The notes: generated by a model from the sequence alone, not told the origin. Counted from the first letter of the stretch, positions 17,253 to 27,550 are shown. The stretch is 64,000 nt of DNA from an uncultured Muribaculaceae bacterium (GCA_944321705.1 CALUMG010000007.1:62001-126000), one strand, 5' to 3'. Numbers and translations: made by a program.

Positions 17253-19166
17253 TTATTTCACTTCCTCAAATGGAACATCGGTAACGTTATCACCACCGTT
17301 GTTGCCATTTTGGGTAGAACCTTGATTAGCGGCTCCTTGCGCCTGAGCATTTGCCTGAGAAGAGGCTTGTGCGTTGTACATGTCTTGCGAAGCAGCATGG
17401 AACACAGTTTCAAGTTCTTTCATCGCAACGTCGATGGCATCGACATCCTTACGAGAGTGAGCATCCTTCAATTTGCCAAGGGCTGCTTCAATCTGAGATT
17501 TCTTGTCGGCAGGCAATTTGTCGCCAAGATCCTTCAAACTCTTTTCAGTTTGGAAAATCATAGAATCGGCTTGGTTTATCTTATCGATTCTCTCCTTCTC
17601 ACGAGCATCAGCAGCAGCATTTGCAGCAGCTTCATCCTTCATGCGCTTGATTTCTTCCTCACTCAATCCACTTGAAGCTTCAATACGAATGCTTTGTTCC
17701 TTTCCGGTTGCTTTATCCTTAGCCGATACATTCAAGATACCATTGGCATCAATTTCAAATGTAACTTCAATTTGAGGTATTCCACGCGGAGCCGGAGCGA
17801 TACCGTCAAGATGGAACTTACCAAGAGTTTTGTCATCTTTTGCCATTGGTCGTTCACCTTGCAATACATGTATCTCAACAGAAGGTTGGTTATCAACGGC
17901 TGTCGAGAATACTTCACTCTTGCGAGTAGGTATCGTAGTGTTAGCCTCAATCAACTTAGTCATTACGCCACCCAAAGTCTCAATACCAACCGACAATGGC
18001 ACAACATCAAGAAGAAGTACATCCTTTACGTCACCGCTTAACACACCACCTTGAATTGCAGCTCCAACGGCAACCACTTCGTCAGGATTAACTCCCTTTG
18101 AAGGAACTTTACCAAAGAATTTTTCAACAATCTGTTGAACTGCCGGTATACGAGTAGAACCACCCACAAGGATAACTTCATCGATTTGAGAAGCAGTCAA
18201 TCCGGCATCCTTCAATGCTTGTTCACAAGGTCTGATGGTTGCTTGAATCAAGCTATCGCACAATTGTTCAAATTTAGCTCTTGTCAAAGTCTTTACCAAG
18301 TGTTTTGGAATTCCATTGACAGGCATTATATAAGGCAAATTGATTTCAGTAGTAGTTGAACTTGACAATTCAATCTTGGCTTTTTCAGCAGCTTCTTTAA
18401 GACGTTGCAATGCCATTGCATCCTTGCGAAGGTCTACACCTTCTTCCCTTTGGAATTCATCGGCCAACCAGTCGATAATCTTGTGGTCAAAGTCATCACC
18501 ACCAAGGTGTGTATCACCATTGGTAGATTTCACTTCAAACACGCCATCGCCAAGTTCCAATATTGATATATCAAAAGTACCTCCACCAAGGTCGAATACA
18601 GCGATGCGCTTGTCGCTTTGCGACTTGTCAAGACCGTAAGCCAATGCGGCAGCAGTAGGCTCGTTAACAATACGCATAACTTTCAAGCCTGCAATTTCAC
18701 CGGCTTCCTTGGTTGCCTGGCGTTGAGAATCATTAAAGTAAGCAGGAACAGTAATAACGGCTTCTGTCACTTGTTGACCAAGATAATCTTCGGCAGTCTT
18801 CTTCATTTTTTGAAGAATCATTGCAGAAATTTCTTGAGGAGTGTAATCACGACCATCTATCCTTACTCGCGGCAAATTGTTGTCGGAACGAACAACTTGA
18901 TAAGGCACACGAGAAATTTCATTTTGCACATTGTCATAAGTTTCACCCATGAATCTCTTGATAGAGAAAACTGTCCTCGTAGGATTGGTGATAGCTTGAC
19001 GTTTTGCAGGCTCACCTACTTTTCTTTCTCCACCATCGACAAATGCTACGATTGACGGAGTGGTGTTACGACCTTCGCTGTTAGGAATAACAACCGGATC
19101 GTTACCTTCCAGTACTGCAACACATGAGTTGGTAGTACCTAAATCTATTCCAATAATCTTTCCCAT
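17253..19166 (-). CDS. dnaK: Chaperone DnaK (Hsp70)
   Basis: This ATP-dependent chaperone binds exposed hydrophobic segments and works with DnaJ and GrpE. The actin-like ATPase starts with [18 protein letters not shown]. It continues with [44 protein letters not shown] and [11 protein letters not shown]. The linker [16 protein letters not shown] precedes the substrate-binding beta-domain, and the C-terminal lid ends in a Gln/Asn/Gly-rich tail and DVPFEEVK. The 637-residue length is normal. Neither dnaJ nor grpE is adjacent, so dnaK stands alone between two terminator/promoter regions. The upstream region contains a palindrome described separately. A GTG or other alternative start is not needed; the ATG at 19166 gives the family N-terminus. 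Confidence 0.98.
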   Translation of the reverse strand: MGKIIGIDLGTTNSCVAVLEGNDPVVIPNSEGRNTTPSIVAFVDGGERKVGEPAKRQAITNPTRTVFSIKRFMGETYDNVQNEISRVPYQVVRSDNNLPRVRIDGRDYTPQEISAMILQKMKKTAEDYLGQQVTEAVITVPAYFNDSQRQATKEAGEIAGLKVMRIVNEPTAAALAYGLDKSQSDKRIAVFDLGGGTFDISILELGDGVFEVKSTNGDTHLGGDDFDHKIIDWLADEFQREEGVDLRKDAMALQRLKEAAEKAKIELSSSTTTEINLPYIMPVNGIPKHLVKTLTRAKFEQLCDSLIQATIRPCEQALKDAGLTASQIDEVILVGGSTRIPAVQQIVEKFFGKVPSKGVNPDEVVAVGAAIQGGVLSGDVKDVLLLDVVPLSVGIETLGGVMTKLIEANTTIPTRKSEVFSTAVDNQPSVEIHVLQGERPMAKDDKTLGKFHLDGIAPAPRGIPQIEVTFEIDANGILNVSAKDKATGKEQSIRIEASSGLSEEEIKRMKDEAAANAAADAREKERIDKINQADSMIFQTEKSLKDLGDKLPADKKSQIEAALGKLKDAHSRKDVDAIDVAMKELETVFHAASQDMYNAQASSQANAQAQGAANQGSTQNGNNGGDNVTDVPFEEVK

Positions 19167-19211
19167 AATTATTTTTTCTTTTTAATTAATTTCTAAAATC
19201 TGATTTTGTCG

Positions 19212-19254
19212 TGCGTTCAAAAACGCAACCGATGATAACATATACAAATGTTAT
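19212..19254 (-). promoter_or_regulatory. dnaK upstream region: hairpin and inverted repeat at a possible promoter
   Basis: On the minus strand an inverted repeat ATAACAT-6 bases-ATGTTAT (19235-19254) overlaps an AACATTTG stretch that could act as a -7 element. A small hairpin (TGCGTT/AACGCA, 19212-19227) follows in the leader. The match to TAnnTTTG is imperfect. No CIRCE element is present. The remaining gap 19255-19450 shows nothing further I can name. Confidence 0.4.
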
Positions 19255-19451
19255 GCCAAACACAAAAGAAACATGTCAGACATTGCCGTTCCCATACATT
19301 AATAAATAGCGAGATTAATTAAAACATGACATAACGGCAGATTTCCTTCTTTAAATAATCCATTATTATGCCACATATTCCCTTTGGACAAAGGCGTAAA
19401 ATCACGAATTGTAAATTTTATTAGTTAAAAAAACTTATTCCACACTAAATT

Positions 19452-19483
19452 TTTGTATAAAACATATCTTATTAGTATTTTTG
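19452..19483 (+). promoter_or_regulatory. Promoter of the Crp/Fnr-family regulator
   Basis: TTTG at 19452-19455 and TATTTTTG at 19476-19483 are 20 bases apart, 43 bases before the ATG. This is among the best promoter matches in the window. Confidence 0.75.
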
Positions 19484-19525
19484 TGTGTTGAATAGCATTG
19501 TTTTAAAGCATATCACATTCCCGCT

Positions 19526-20227
19526 ATGATAAAAAAAAGCACACTTAAAAATATCATCAGTGAAGACCTTGCTGAGATTTGGACTGTACTGACTCCTGAA
19601 GAAAAACATCTCGTCGCTGATAATTTTGTCATACATAATTTCAAGAAAAACCAAATAATATACGCCGAAAACGACGAACCCGAATATCTTTGGTGCCTAT
19701 TGAAAGGGAAAGTGAAAATGTTTAAGGACGGAATAGGTGGCAGGCAACAAATACTAAGACTATATCGTCCAATACAATATTTCGGATACAGAGCATACTT
19801 TGCCAACGAACCATATGTCTCAAGCACTTTGGCTTTGGAACCGTCAACCTTAGGAGCAATCAGCATGAAACTCGTGACTGAAATAATTGAACAGAATCGC
19901 AAACTTGCATGGTTTTTCATTCACGAACTGTCAAAACATTTAGGAGGCTCTGACACAAAAATGGTCAATTTGACTCAAAAACACATCCGGGGACGCCTTG
20001 CAGAAGCTTTAACAATTCTTATTGACAACTACGGATTTGAAGATGACGGCGAAACATTAAAAATATATATGGCTCGGGAAGATCTTGCCAATTTGTCAAA
20101 CATGACAACATCCAATGCAATTCGCACCCTTTCAACATTTGTCAGTGAAAAAATCATAACAGTAGACGGGCGCAGAATCAAAATAGTCAACGAACCCGCA
20201 CTTAGAAAAATAAGCAAATTCGGATAA
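19526..20227 (+). CDS. Crp/Fnr family transcriptional regulator
   Basis: This is a 233-residue regulator with a cyclic-nucleotide-binding-like beta-roll at about 35-130 (KNQIIYAENDEPEYLWCLLKG, then a G-x-RAYF segment). A dimerisation helix follows, and then a C-terminal winged helix at about 150-225 (RGRLAEALTILID, MAREDLANLSNMTTSNAIRT). No cluster of cysteines is present, so an Fnr-type iron-sulfur sensor is unlikely. The residues that bind cAMP in Crp (an R-S/T pair after FGE) are not evident, so the ligand is unknown. It is the first gene of a rightward group with DUF4924, rfbD and prfC and is divergent from dnaK. Targets cannot be named. Confidence 0.88.
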   Translation: MIKKSTLKNIISEDLAEIWTVLTPEEKHLVADNFVIHNFKKNQIIYAENDEPEYLWCLLKGKVKMFKDGIGGRQQILRLYRPIQYFGYRAYFANEPYVSSTLALEPSTLGAISMKLVTEIIEQNRKLAWFFIHELSKHLGGSDTKMVNLTQKHIRGRLAEALTILIDNYGFEDDGETLKIYMAREDLANLSNMTTSNAIRTLSTFVSEKIITVDGRRIKIVNEPALRKISKFG

Positions 20228-20247
20228 TCAATTCACGCTCATACGGG

Positions 20248-20256
20248 AAAGGAGGT
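20248..20256 (+). promoter_or_regulatory. Consensus Shine-Dalgarno site of the DUF4924 gene
   Basis: AAAGGAGGT ends seven bases before the ATG at 20264. Such a strong site is unusual in Bacteroidota, where most genes in this window have none, and it fixes the start. Confidence 0.85.
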
Positions 20257-20263
20257 ATGCAAC

Positions 20264-20824
20264 ATGTTTATAGCTAAGCAAAAAAGGAAAGAAAACATAG
20301 CCGAATATTTGCTGTACATGTGGCAAATAGAAGACTTGATACGCGCCAACAACTGCGACATTGATAAAATAGAGCACAATATAATCGATAAATACAACGT
20401 TGACGACAACACAAAAAAAAACATAAGAGACTGGTATGAAAGTCTTATTAAAATGATGGAACGTGAAAATGTCAAAGGGAAAGGACATTTGCAAATCAAC
20501 AAAAACATCATTATTCTCCTCAGTGAACTGCATCTGTCGTTGCTTAAATCGCCTAAATTTCCCGAATACGGTGCAGAGTTTTACAAAACTCTTCCATATA
20601 TAGTAGAACTTCGTGCCAAAGCCGGTGATAATCCCGAAGGCGAAATTGAGACTTGCTTCAACGCTTTATATGGAACACTACTCCTAAAATTACAACATAA
20701 AGAAATAAGCAAGGAAACATCAAGTGCAGTAACACAAATAGCAAAATTCATTGCGAAATTGGCAGCCTTGTTCAAGCAAGATGAACAAAAGCCCTTGTTT
20801 GGAGATGAGGAAGAAATAATATGA
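20264..20824 (+). CDS. DUF4924 family protein
   Basis: This is a 186-residue soluble, mostly helical protein without signal peptide or membrane segment. It opens with MFIAKQKRKENIAEYLLYMWQIEDLIRANN, which I recall as characteristic of DUF4924, a Bacteroidales family of unknown function. No catalytic motif is visible. The C-terminus is acidic (FGDEEEII). The gene follows the Crp-type regulator by 36 bases and precedes rfbD by 69 bases. The order DUF4924-rfbD-prfC recurs in Bacteroidales as far as I remember. A strong Shine-Dalgarno site sets the start. Function cannot be assigned. Confidence 0.8.
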   Translation: MFIAKQKRKENIAEYLLYMWQIEDLIRANNCDIDKIEHNIIDKYNVDDNTKKNIRDWYESLIKMMERENVKGKGHLQINKNIIILLSELHLSLLKSPKFPEYGAEFYKTLPYIVELRAKAGDNPEGEIETCFNALYGTLLLKLQHKEISKETSSAVTQIAKFIAKLAALFKQDEQKPLFGDEEEII

Positions 20825-20893
20825 CACATTTGAGATGATAAGAACAATGCTATAGCTTTAAAATCACTAACTACTGAACAGGAGGATAATTAA

Positions 20894-21763
20894 ATGCCTA
20901 AGAATTTATTAATAACGGGAGCAGATGGCCAACTTGGAAATGAAATGAGAAACATTCTTGCCGGAGATAAAACATTCAATTCATTTTTCACCGACAAGGA
21001 AACCCTTGATATCACAGATGCTAAAGCCGTTTACAAATTCATTGAAGACAACCACATCGACATAATCGTCAATTGCGCTGCATACACAGCGGTTGACAAA
21101 GCCGAAGAAGATATTATTGACTGCGCAAAAATAAATGTTGACGCAGTAGGAAACATAGCAGGCGCAGCACGCAATTTCGGGGCAAAAGTATTACATATAT
21201 CGACCGACTATGTTTTCGACGGATATAATTACCAACCTTACGAAGAAAACGATGAAACAAACCCCAAGACAAATTATGGAACCACTAAACGTGACGGCGA
21301 ACGCATGTTGTTGAAATTCGCTCCCGACAGCATAATAATCCGCACAGCATGGTTGTATTCTCCGTATGGGAAAAATTTCGTTAAAACAATGATAAATTTA
21401 GCCAAGCAAAACAAAACCATCAATGTTATTTCTGACCAAATAGGCACTCCGACCTATGCGGCCGACTTGGCTAATGTCATACTTAAAATTATTACAGCTC
21501 CGGAATGGATGCCGGGTACATACCATTTTACTAATGAAGGAATATGTTCGTGGTATGATTTCGCCAAAGCAATAATTCGCATATATGGCATTAATACATG
21601 CAACATATTGCCAATTAAATCAAAGGATTATCCGGCAAAAGCATCACGCCCTTTCTATAGCGTGCTTGACAAGACAAAAATCAAACGCACATATGGCGTG
21701 TCTATTCCTTATTGGGAAGACAGCCTACATAAATGTATTGAAATATTAAAACAAAACAGTTAA
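20894..21763 (+). CDS. rfbD: dTDP-4-dehydrorhamnose reductase (RmlD family)
   Basis: This short-chain dehydrogenase reduces dTDP-4-keto-L-rhamnose to dTDP-L-rhamnose with NAD(P)H, the last step in making the rhamnose donor for surface polysaccharides. The protein (289 residues) has the nucleotide-binding GADGQLG (9-15), [20 protein letters not shown] and the catalytic Tyr128-xxx-Lys132 in NYGTTK. The C-terminal [15 protein letters not shown] agrees with the family. It is isolated from rfbA, rfbB and rfbC, which are not in the window. AGGAGGA just upstream (20880-20886) is a good Shine-Dalgarno site. It is 14 bases before prfC. Confidence 0.94.
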   Translation: MPKNLLITGADGQLGNEMRNILAGDKTFNSFFTDKETLDITDAKAVYKFIEDNHIDIIVNCAAYTAVDKAEEDIIDCAKINVDAVGNIAGAARNFGAKVLHISTDYVFDGYNYQPYEENDETNPKTNYGTTKRDGERMLLKFAPDSIIIRTAWLYSPYGKNFVKTMINLAKQNKTINVISDQIGTPTYAADLANVILKIITAPEWMPGTYHFTNEGICSWYDFAKAIIRIYGINTCNILPIKSKDYPAKASRPFYSVLDKTKIKRTYGVSIPYWEDSLHKCIEILKQNS

Positions 21764-21777
21764 AAAATATCGTTTCA

Positions 21778-23358
21778 GTGGCAAGTTTAACTACAGAAAT
21801 CAATAAACGGCGTACATTCGCCATTATTTCCCATCCCGACGCGGGAAAAACCACATTGACCGAAAAATTATTGCTTTTCGGAGGTGCTATACATGTAGCC
21901 GGAGCAGTAAAATCCAACAAAATCAAGAAGACTGCCACATCCGACTGGATGGAAATCGAAAAGCAACGTGGAATATCAGTGGCAACGTCGGTAATGGGAT
22001 TTAATTATGGAGATTACAAAATAAACATTCTCGACACTCCAGGACACCAAGACTTCGCCGAAGATACTTATCGCACATTGACAGCAGTCGACAGTGTGAT
22101 AATAGTTGTCGATGTTGCCAAAGGTGTTGAGCAACAAACTCGCAAGCTCATGGAAGTGTGCCGAATGAGAAACACTCCGGTTATTATTTTTGTAAATAAA
22201 CTTGACCGAGAAGGAAAAGATCCGTTTGACATTCTCGACGAACTTGAAGCCGAATTGAAAATAAATGTACGTCCGTTAAGCTGGCCGATAAACATGGGAG
22301 CTCGCTTTAAAGGCGTTTACAATATTTATGAACATGGCCTTGACTTGTTTACTCCCGACAAGCAAAAAGTGACAGAACGTGTTGAAATAAAAGATGTCAA
22401 TGATAAAGCCATTGACAATGCCGTTGGCGAAGCCAATGCCGCAAAATTGCGAGAAGACCTTGAGCTGATAGAAGGAGTATATCCCGAATTCAATGAACTT
22501 GAATACCTTGACGGGAAAGTTGCTCCGGTATTCTTTGGTTCTGCCCTCAACACATTCGGGGTAAAAGAATTGCTTGACTGTTTTGTCAGAATTGCACCGT
22601 CTCCAAAACCGACTTTAGCCGAAGAACGCACCGTCGAGCCAGGTGAAAGCACTTTCTCTGGATTCGTGTTTAAGATACACGCCAACATGGATCCAAATCA
22701 CCGCAGTTGCATCGCCTTTGTTAAAGTTTGCTCAGGATGTTTCAAACGCAATGCCAATTACAAGCACATTCGTTCTGGCAAATTCATGAAATTCTCATCA
22801 CCAACAGCTTTCATGGCACAAAAGAAAGACATTGTTGATGAAGCATATCCCGGTGACATTGTTGGTCTTCCCGACAACGGGACTTTCAAAATAGGTGACA
22901 CATTGACCGAAGGCGAAGAATTGCATTTCAGAGGTCTGCCAAGTTTCTCTCCCGAAATGTTCAAATATATAGAAAACACCGACCCAATGAAAACCAAGCA
23001 ATTGAACAAAGGCATAGAGCAATTGATGGACGAAGGTGTTGCCCAATTGTTTGTTAACCAATTCAACGGTCGCAAGATTATCGGCACCGTGGGTCAGTTG
23101 CAATTTGAAGTAATCCAATACCGCCTGCTTCACGAATATGGAGCGCAATGTCGATGGGAACCTATTCATCTATACAAAGCATGCTGGATTGAAAGTGATG
23201 ACGATGATGCCCTTGACGCATTCAAGAAACGCAAACATCAGTTCATGGCACTTGACCGTGAAGGCCGAGATGTATTTTTAGCCGACTCAAATTATGTGCT
23301 TCAAATGGCACAAAATGACTTCCCAAAAATAAGATTCCATTTCACTTCTGAATTTTAA
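21778..23358 (+). CDS. prfC: Peptide chain release factor 3
   Basis: RF3 is a GTPase that recycles RF1/RF2 from the ribosome after peptide release. The 526-residue protein shows the G-domain motifs HPDAGKTT (19-26), the switch region [19 protein letters not shown] and NKLDREG. Domains II and III follow ([33 protein letters not shown]). The start codon is GTG at 21778, which gives the family N-terminus [20 protein letters not shown]; no ATG suits better. It follows rfbD by 14 bases with no visible ribosome-binding site, so coupling is likely. A strong hairpin ends the operon. Confidence 0.97.
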   Translation: MASLTTEINKRRTFAIISHPDAGKTTLTEKLLLFGGAIHVAGAVKSNKIKKTATSDWMEIEKQRGISVATSVMGFNYGDYKINILDTPGHQDFAEDTYRTLTAVDSVIIVVDVAKGVEQQTRKLMEVCRMRNTPVIIFVNKLDREGKDPFDILDELEAELKINVRPLSWPINMGARFKGVYNIYEHGLDLFTPDKQKVTERVEIKDVNDKAIDNAVGEANAAKLREDLELIEGVYPEFNELEYLDGKVAPVFFGSALNTFGVKELLDCFVRIAPSPKPTLAEERTVEPGESTFSGFVFKIHANMDPNHRSCIAFVKVCSGCFKRNANYKHIRSGKFMKFSSPTAFMAQKKDIVDEAYPGDIVGLPDNGTFKIGDTLTEGEELHFRGLPSFSPEMFKYIENTDPMKTKQLNKGIEQLMDEGVAQLFVNQFNGRKIIGTVGQLQFEVIQYRLLHEYGAQCRWEPIHLYKACWIESDDDDALDAFKKRKHQFMALDREGRDVFLADSNYVLQMAQNDFPKIRFHFTSEF

Positions 23359-23384
23359 ACCACTTTTTCTGTTTAGATAGAAAC

Positions 23385-23422
23385 AATAGCGACATGAACC
23401 GATACGAACCCATGTCGCTATT
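23385..23422. terminator. Terminator after prfC
   Basis: A perfect 12-bp stem (AATAGCGACATG and complement) with a 14-base loop is followed by TTGTTTTT. It sits between converging prfC and the EamA transporter gene. Confidence 0.88.
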
Positions 23423-23444
23423 TTGTTTTTATGTCACAATATTA

Positions 23445-24374
23445 TTATTCCGCCTTATTTGCCTCCAGTTCAGAACGGCTCTTACTTATGGTAACAAGAT
23501 AAACTCCTCCGAATATAAGTAATATCGCAAATCCTTTCACTACATTGAACGTATCAAGATTTAAATATATGGCCACTGCACAAGCAACAATTGGTTGTAC
23601 ATAATTGTACATGCCGGCAACAGTAGGCCTCAGACTTTTTTGCCCGACAACTACGAGCATGTAACTGACAAATGTTGCAAATACCACAATGAACGAAAGT
23701 GATAGTATTGACATTGCATCAAGAGCCTCCCAGTCGGTATGTATTAAATCATCATAAGAAAATGGCAACATGCAAATAAATGCGTATGTAAACATCCATT
23801 TCATTATGGTTACAAGAGAATATTTGCCAACAAAATTCTTAAACAGAACCAAATACAGCGCATAACTCATCTGAGCCATCAAGACAAGTGCGTCGCCAAG
23901 CATATGGGAATCGACTGAATCGGTCGTAGAAGCTCCTTGGCTACTTCCAATTATCAGCAGCAACGCGCCACAAGCTCCAGAGGCTATGCCAACTACTTTC
24001 TTCCCGGTAATAGGTTCTTTCAAGAATATGGCCGCAAGAACCATAGCCCATAATGGCATACTTGTAGTAATGATTGAAGCATCTCCGGGAGAAGTCAACC
24101 CTACTCCAAAAATAAAACAGCCTTGATTAAACACAATGGCCAGCAATGAAGCTACAAATAATTTGGCCATGTCTTTATGGTCAACATGTTCAGGTTTCCT
24201 AAAAAACGAAAGAATCCAAAACAAAATCATTGCCCCAAATACACGCAAATCGGTCACTACAAGCGGAGTGACAATGCCTCCCAGCATTACCAACTTGGCA
24301 ATTGGAGACATCAAGCCCCAAATGGAATTTGCGGCAAGCATCGACAGGTGTCCTTTTATGCTGACTTTCTCCAT
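23445..24374 (-). CDS. EamA/DMT family transporter
   Basis: This is a 309-residue inner-membrane protein with about ten hydrophobic helices arranged as two EamA repeats. Typical family features are AANSIWGLMSPIAKL near the start, an early GCFIFGVGLTSPGDASII with ALYLVLFKNF at the repeat boundary, and VVGQKSLRPTVAGMYNYVQPIVA in the second half. Substrates of such transporters are metabolites or amino acids and cannot be predicted here. The start has AAGGAG seven bases upstream. It lies 64 bases after the DEAD-box helicase gene on the same strand and may share its transcript. Confidence 0.9.
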   Translation of the reverse strand: MEKVSIKGHLSMLAANSIWGLMSPIAKLVMLGGIVTPLVVTDLRVFGAMILFWILSFFRKPEHVDHKDMAKLFVASLLAIVFNQGCFIFGVGLTSPGDASIITTSMPLWAMVLAAIFLKEPITGKKVVGIASGACGALLLIIGSSQGASTTDSVDSHMLGDALVLMAQMSYALYLVLFKNFVGKYSLVTIMKWMFTYAFICMLPFSYDDLIHTDWEALDAMSILSLSFIVVFATFVSYMLVVVGQKSLRPTVAGMYNYVQPIVACAVAIYLNLDTFNVVKGFAILLIFGGVYLVTISKSRSELEANKAE

Positions 24375-24438
24375 TTATTACTCCTTATTTTTAGTTAACT
24401 GAATTTTATTATAACCGACAGAGATGGTTGGCAACCAA

Positions 24439-25761
24439 TCAATTTACCAATGTTATTCTTAATCGTTTGTTTTTAATTTTCTTCCCTTCCAATTGAGGCA
24501 GTATCTCATCTTCAAATGATGCCTTTATTGCAGCTATGGAATAATGATCAAACACATCTATGCGACCGATTGAATTAGCATCAACACTTGAATTATTTAT
24601 TAAAAATCCCACAATGTCACCCTTAGATATTTTTTCCTTCTTGCCGGCATTGAAATAAAGGGAAACAAATTCGCGTTTCGGAAAATTAATTTCATTTTCA
24701 TCAAGAATTTTCTCACTGTCAAATTTCATGTAATCAGCACATTTTTCATCCGGTCCAAGAATAACATAAACCGATCCGGTTGCATTTACGCGAGCCGTGC
24801 GACCGTTGCGATGGATATATACCTCTTTGGTCAGCGGTTGATGATAATGTATTATGTTTTCCACTTCCACAATATCAAGTCCACGAGAACCGAGATCGGT
24901 AGCTACAAGAACCTTATATGTTCCGTTATTAAACAAAGTTATCGCCTTCTCTCGATCTTGTTGTTCCAACCCTCCATGATACATTGTCACAGATAGTCCG
25001 TTGTTATGTAAAAAGTCATATACCCTTTCGGCCGACTCACGGTAATTGACAAATAATATCGTTTTCCCCTCGCCAATGTTGCCAATAAGAGTCAAAGCTG
25101 CCTTTAATTTATCCTTGTTATCAGATTTTACTTCCATTACGCTTATGCGTCTGTCAAGATTCTTCTTGACAGAAAGGAAATTAAGCACCAACGGTGTAGA
25201 CAACCGCAAAAAATCAGGGAAATTGTCAATCATGGTAGCCGAAGTAAGAAATCGTCGAGACAATCGAGGCATCTTGCCTATTATTCGACGCATCTCATCC
25301 TGGAAACCCAATTCAAGAGACTTGTCAAATTCATCAAGAACCACAATCCTAACGGTACTTACATCTATGTGATTGCGATTTATATGATCAAGAGTCCTAC
25401 CCGGTGTGCCAACTAATATCGTGGGAGTTGCCGATAATGAATTTTTCTCATCTTTCACATTATGCCCCCCATAACAACATGCAACCTTCATTCCTGAAGC
25501 CAATTCTCTTGCTACTCCATATATTTGCAACACAAGCTCTCTCGATGGAGCTATAATGACACATTGCAATGATTCTTTTTCTGATTTTACAGCTTGTAAC
25601 AATGGCAACAAATATGCAATTGTCTTTCCCGTTCCTGTTGGAGACAGCAACACAACATCCCCGCCCTCTTTTGAACGTATATTCATAGCAGTCTGCATAT
25701 CATTCAATTTAGAAATGCCGAGCCGCTCACTCAATCTTGACAGTATCTCTTTTTCATTCAT
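24439..25761 (-). CDS. DEAD-box RNA helicase with a DbpA-type C-terminal RNA-binding domain
   Basis: This is an ATP-dependent RNA helicase of 440 residues. Motif I is SPTGTGKT (40-47), motif Ia APSREL, motif II DEFD (143-146, in place of DEAD), motif III SAT, and the second domain has VATDLGSRGLDI and HRNGRTARVNATG. The last 70 residues (KEKISKGDIVGFLINN to IKNKRLRITLV) look like the small RRM that DbpA uses to bind 23S rRNA, so a role in large-subunit assembly is likely. DEFD rather than DEAD is tolerated in several helicases. A TATCTTTG on the minus strand at 25796-25803 is a possible -7 element. The EamA gene follows. Confidence 0.92.
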   Translation of the reverse strand: MNEKEILSRLSERLGISKLNDMQTAMNIRSKEGGDVVLLSPTGTGKTIAYLLPLLQAVKSEKESLQCVIIAPSRELVLQIYGVARELASGMKVACCYGGHNVKDEKNSLSATPTILVGTPGRTLDHINRNHIDVSTVRIVVLDEFDKSLELGFQDEMRRIIGKMPRLSRRFLTSATMIDNFPDFLRLSTPLVLNFLSVKKNLDRRISVMEVKSDNKDKLKAALTLIGNIGEGKTILFVNYRESAERVYDFLHNNGLSVTMYHGGLEQQDREKAITLFNNGTYKVLVATDLGSRGLDIVEVENIIHYHQPLTKEVYIHRNGRTARVNATGSVYVILGPDEKCADYMKFDSEKILDENEINFPKREFVSLYFNAGKKEKISKGDIVGFLINNSSVDANSIGRIDVFDHYSIAAIKASFEDEILPQLEGKKIKNKRLRITLVN

Positions 25762-26010
25762 AACATAAATAGGAATACATTTTCAAAAATATTTGCAAAG
25801 ATAACCCATATCCCCGAATTTGTGGTTACCGAAACTTCATCTTACAACACCAACACATGAATACACATTAATTAACAAATAGACACATTATGGTCAATAA
25901 TACATAATATTCTAAAATTCACATTAGGCAATGTCATATTCCAACGAAGTTCATGTTTTTATGGCATATTTTTTGATTCGTACAATTTACATATATTAAT
26001 CTTATTAATT

Positions 26011-26694
26011 ATGACATCAATTATCATTTTCATAGTAATAGCTATTGCCAGCTATATGATACAGGCTTCTTTGAAAAGCAAATTTGAACGATATTCCAAA
26101 GAAGCCATACCCGGTGGAATGACAGGTCGCGACGTTGCATTGAAGATGCTACACGACAACGGTATTTACGATGTGTCAGTCGTCAGCACAAGAGGACTGC
26201 TCACCGACTACTATGACCCGACAAAGAAGACCGTGAACTTGAGTGAAGGCGTATATGCAAGTTGCAGCGTGGCTGCTGCAGCTGTTGCTGCCCACGAATG
26301 CGGCCATGCTGTGCAACATGCCACCAAATATAGTTTCTTGCAACTAAGGTCAAAACTTGTTCCGGCAGTCAGTTTTGCATCTCAATGGGTATCTTGGATT
26401 ATACTCGCAGGCATTCTGCTCTTGCAAGTAATGCCGGGCATTCTGTTTGCAGGAATAATACTATTTGCATTGACTACACTGTTCAGTTTTATCACGCTTC
26501 CTGTTGAAATAGATGCAAGTCGCAGGGCACTCGTATGGCTCAACCAAACAGGAATTACCGAAGGCACAAGCCATGAACACGCAACAGATGCGCTCAAGTC
26601 GGCTGCATATACTTATGTAATTGCCGCACTTGGGTCTTTGGCAACTTTGGTATATTATGTAATGATATTCCTTGGAAGCCAAAGGGACGAATAG
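26011..26694 (+). CDS. YugP-type membrane zinc metallopeptidase
   Basis: This is a 227-residue membrane protein with an N-terminal helix (TSIIIFIVIAIASYMIQASL), a soluble stretch, and three more hydrophobic segments. The zinc motif is HECGH at 95-99, in AAAAVAAHECGHAVQHA. Preceding this are GGMTGRDVALKML and YYDPTKKTVNLSEGVY, which are typical of the YugP family (neutral zinc metallopeptidase 2). Downstream PVEIDASRRALVWL supplies acidic residues. The family's substrate is not established; membrane-protein turnover is often suggested. The gene is monocistronic with a long terminator hairpin. Confidence 0.92.
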   Translation: MTSIIIFIVIAIASYMIQASLKSKFERYSKEAIPGGMTGRDVALKMLHDNGIYDVSVVSTRGLLTDYYDPTKKTVNLSEGVYASCSVAAAAVAAHECGHAVQHATKYSFLQLRSKLVPAVSFASQWVSWIILAGILLLQVMPGILFAGIILFALTTLFSFITLPVEIDASRRALVWLNQTGITEGTSHEHATDALKSAAYTYVIAALGSLATLVYYVMIFLGSQRDE

Positions 26695-26722
26695 TTCTAA
26701 CACTAAATTCATTAATAAATAC

Positions 26723-26764
26723 AATAGAATCCATTATGCAGACTTTTGCATAATGGATTCTATT
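26723..26764 (+). terminator. Terminator after the YugP-type peptidase
   Basis: A perfect 18-bp stem starts AATAGAATCCATTATGCA, with a 6-base loop, and is followed by TTTTATT. Confidence 0.9.
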
Positions 26765-26852
26765 TTTATTAGTTCTTAAAATCTATGACACTTACCTTAC
26801 GATCATAGTAGAAGATTTCAATGAAAATATTAGAATTAATCAAAATATTCGC

Positions 26853-26860
26853 TACATTTG
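26853..26860 (+). promoter_or_regulatory. -7 element of the DUF3332 lipoprotein gene
   Basis: TACATTTG lies about 60 bases upstream of the ATG at 26920. No good -33 element was found. Confidence 0.45.
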
Positions 26861-26919
26861 TAATAAATACATGAATTTAAATTATAATTAAAATTCTAAC
26901 AAACTTAATATATTTTATT

Positions 26920-27465
26920 ATGAAAAAGAGATTTTTAACAGTAGCTGTGATTTTAGCCGCAGCGGGTTCTTTATTATTCACTTCTTGCATAGGAAGTTTT
27001 AAGCTTACATCAAAAGTGCTTGAATGGAACAGCCAAGTTGGAAACAAATTTGTCAACGAGGTCGTATTTTTCGCATTCTGGGTTTTACCTGTATATGAAT
27101 TATCAATGCTTGCCGATGTTCTTGTCATAAATTCAATTGAATTCTGGTCGGGTTCGAATCCTGTCGCTGAAACAAAAATAATCGATGGCAAAGACGCTCG
27201 ATATGAAATCAAATCCAATGCCGATGGATATATTGTTACAAACTTAAATGACAATTCAGTAATTAAATTCAATTTTGACGAAGTAGACAATTCATGGGCA
27301 GTAGAAGCAAACGGTGAATCTCATAAATTCATGAAATATATAGATGATACTCACGTTGAAATGATTACTCCTGACGGAAGTTTTGAACAAGTTGAATTGT
27401 CTCAGAACGGTGTTTTCGCCTATCAACAATTAGTCACGTCAGCACTTTACGCAAGTCGCGACTAA
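26920..27465 (+). CDS. DUF3332 family lipoprotein
   Basis: This is a 181-residue exported protein. The signal sequence MKKRFLTVAVILAAAGSLLF ends in TSC, with Cys23 as the likely lipid-anchored residue. The segment after it (IGSFKLTSKVLEWNSQVGNKFVNEVVFF) and the following VYELSMLADVLVINSIEFWSGSNP match my memory of DUF3332, small lipoproteins of unknown function found in Bacteroidetes and Proteobacteria. Those families show a hydrophobic stretch after the Cys, which is present here around residues 48-65. The remaining half is beta-rich. The gene is flanked by terminators on both sides, so it forms its own transcript. Confidence 0.82.
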   Translation: MKKRFLTVAVILAAAGSLLFTSCIGSFKLTSKVLEWNSQVGNKFVNEVVFFAFWVLPVYELSMLADVLVINSIEFWSGSNPVAETKIIDGKDARYEIKSNADGYIVTNLNDNSVIKFNFDEVDNSWAVEANGESHKFMKYIDDTHVEMITPDGSFEQVELSQNGVFAYQQLVTSALYASRD

Positions 27466-27492
27466 ACACTGTAACAAATTAAATATCAGTAT

Positions 27493-27527
27493 AAAAAAAG
27501 AATCCGGAAATCCGGATTCTTTTTTTT
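27493..27527. terminator. Bidirectional terminator after the DUF3332 gene
   Basis: The stem GAATCCGGA/TCCGGATTC with a 2-base loop is flanked by an A7 tract on one side and a T8 tract on the other. It separates converging DUF3332 and lptG-like genes. Confidence 0.92.
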
Positions 27528-27550
27528 ATGTTCATAGAAAAATACTTTCT

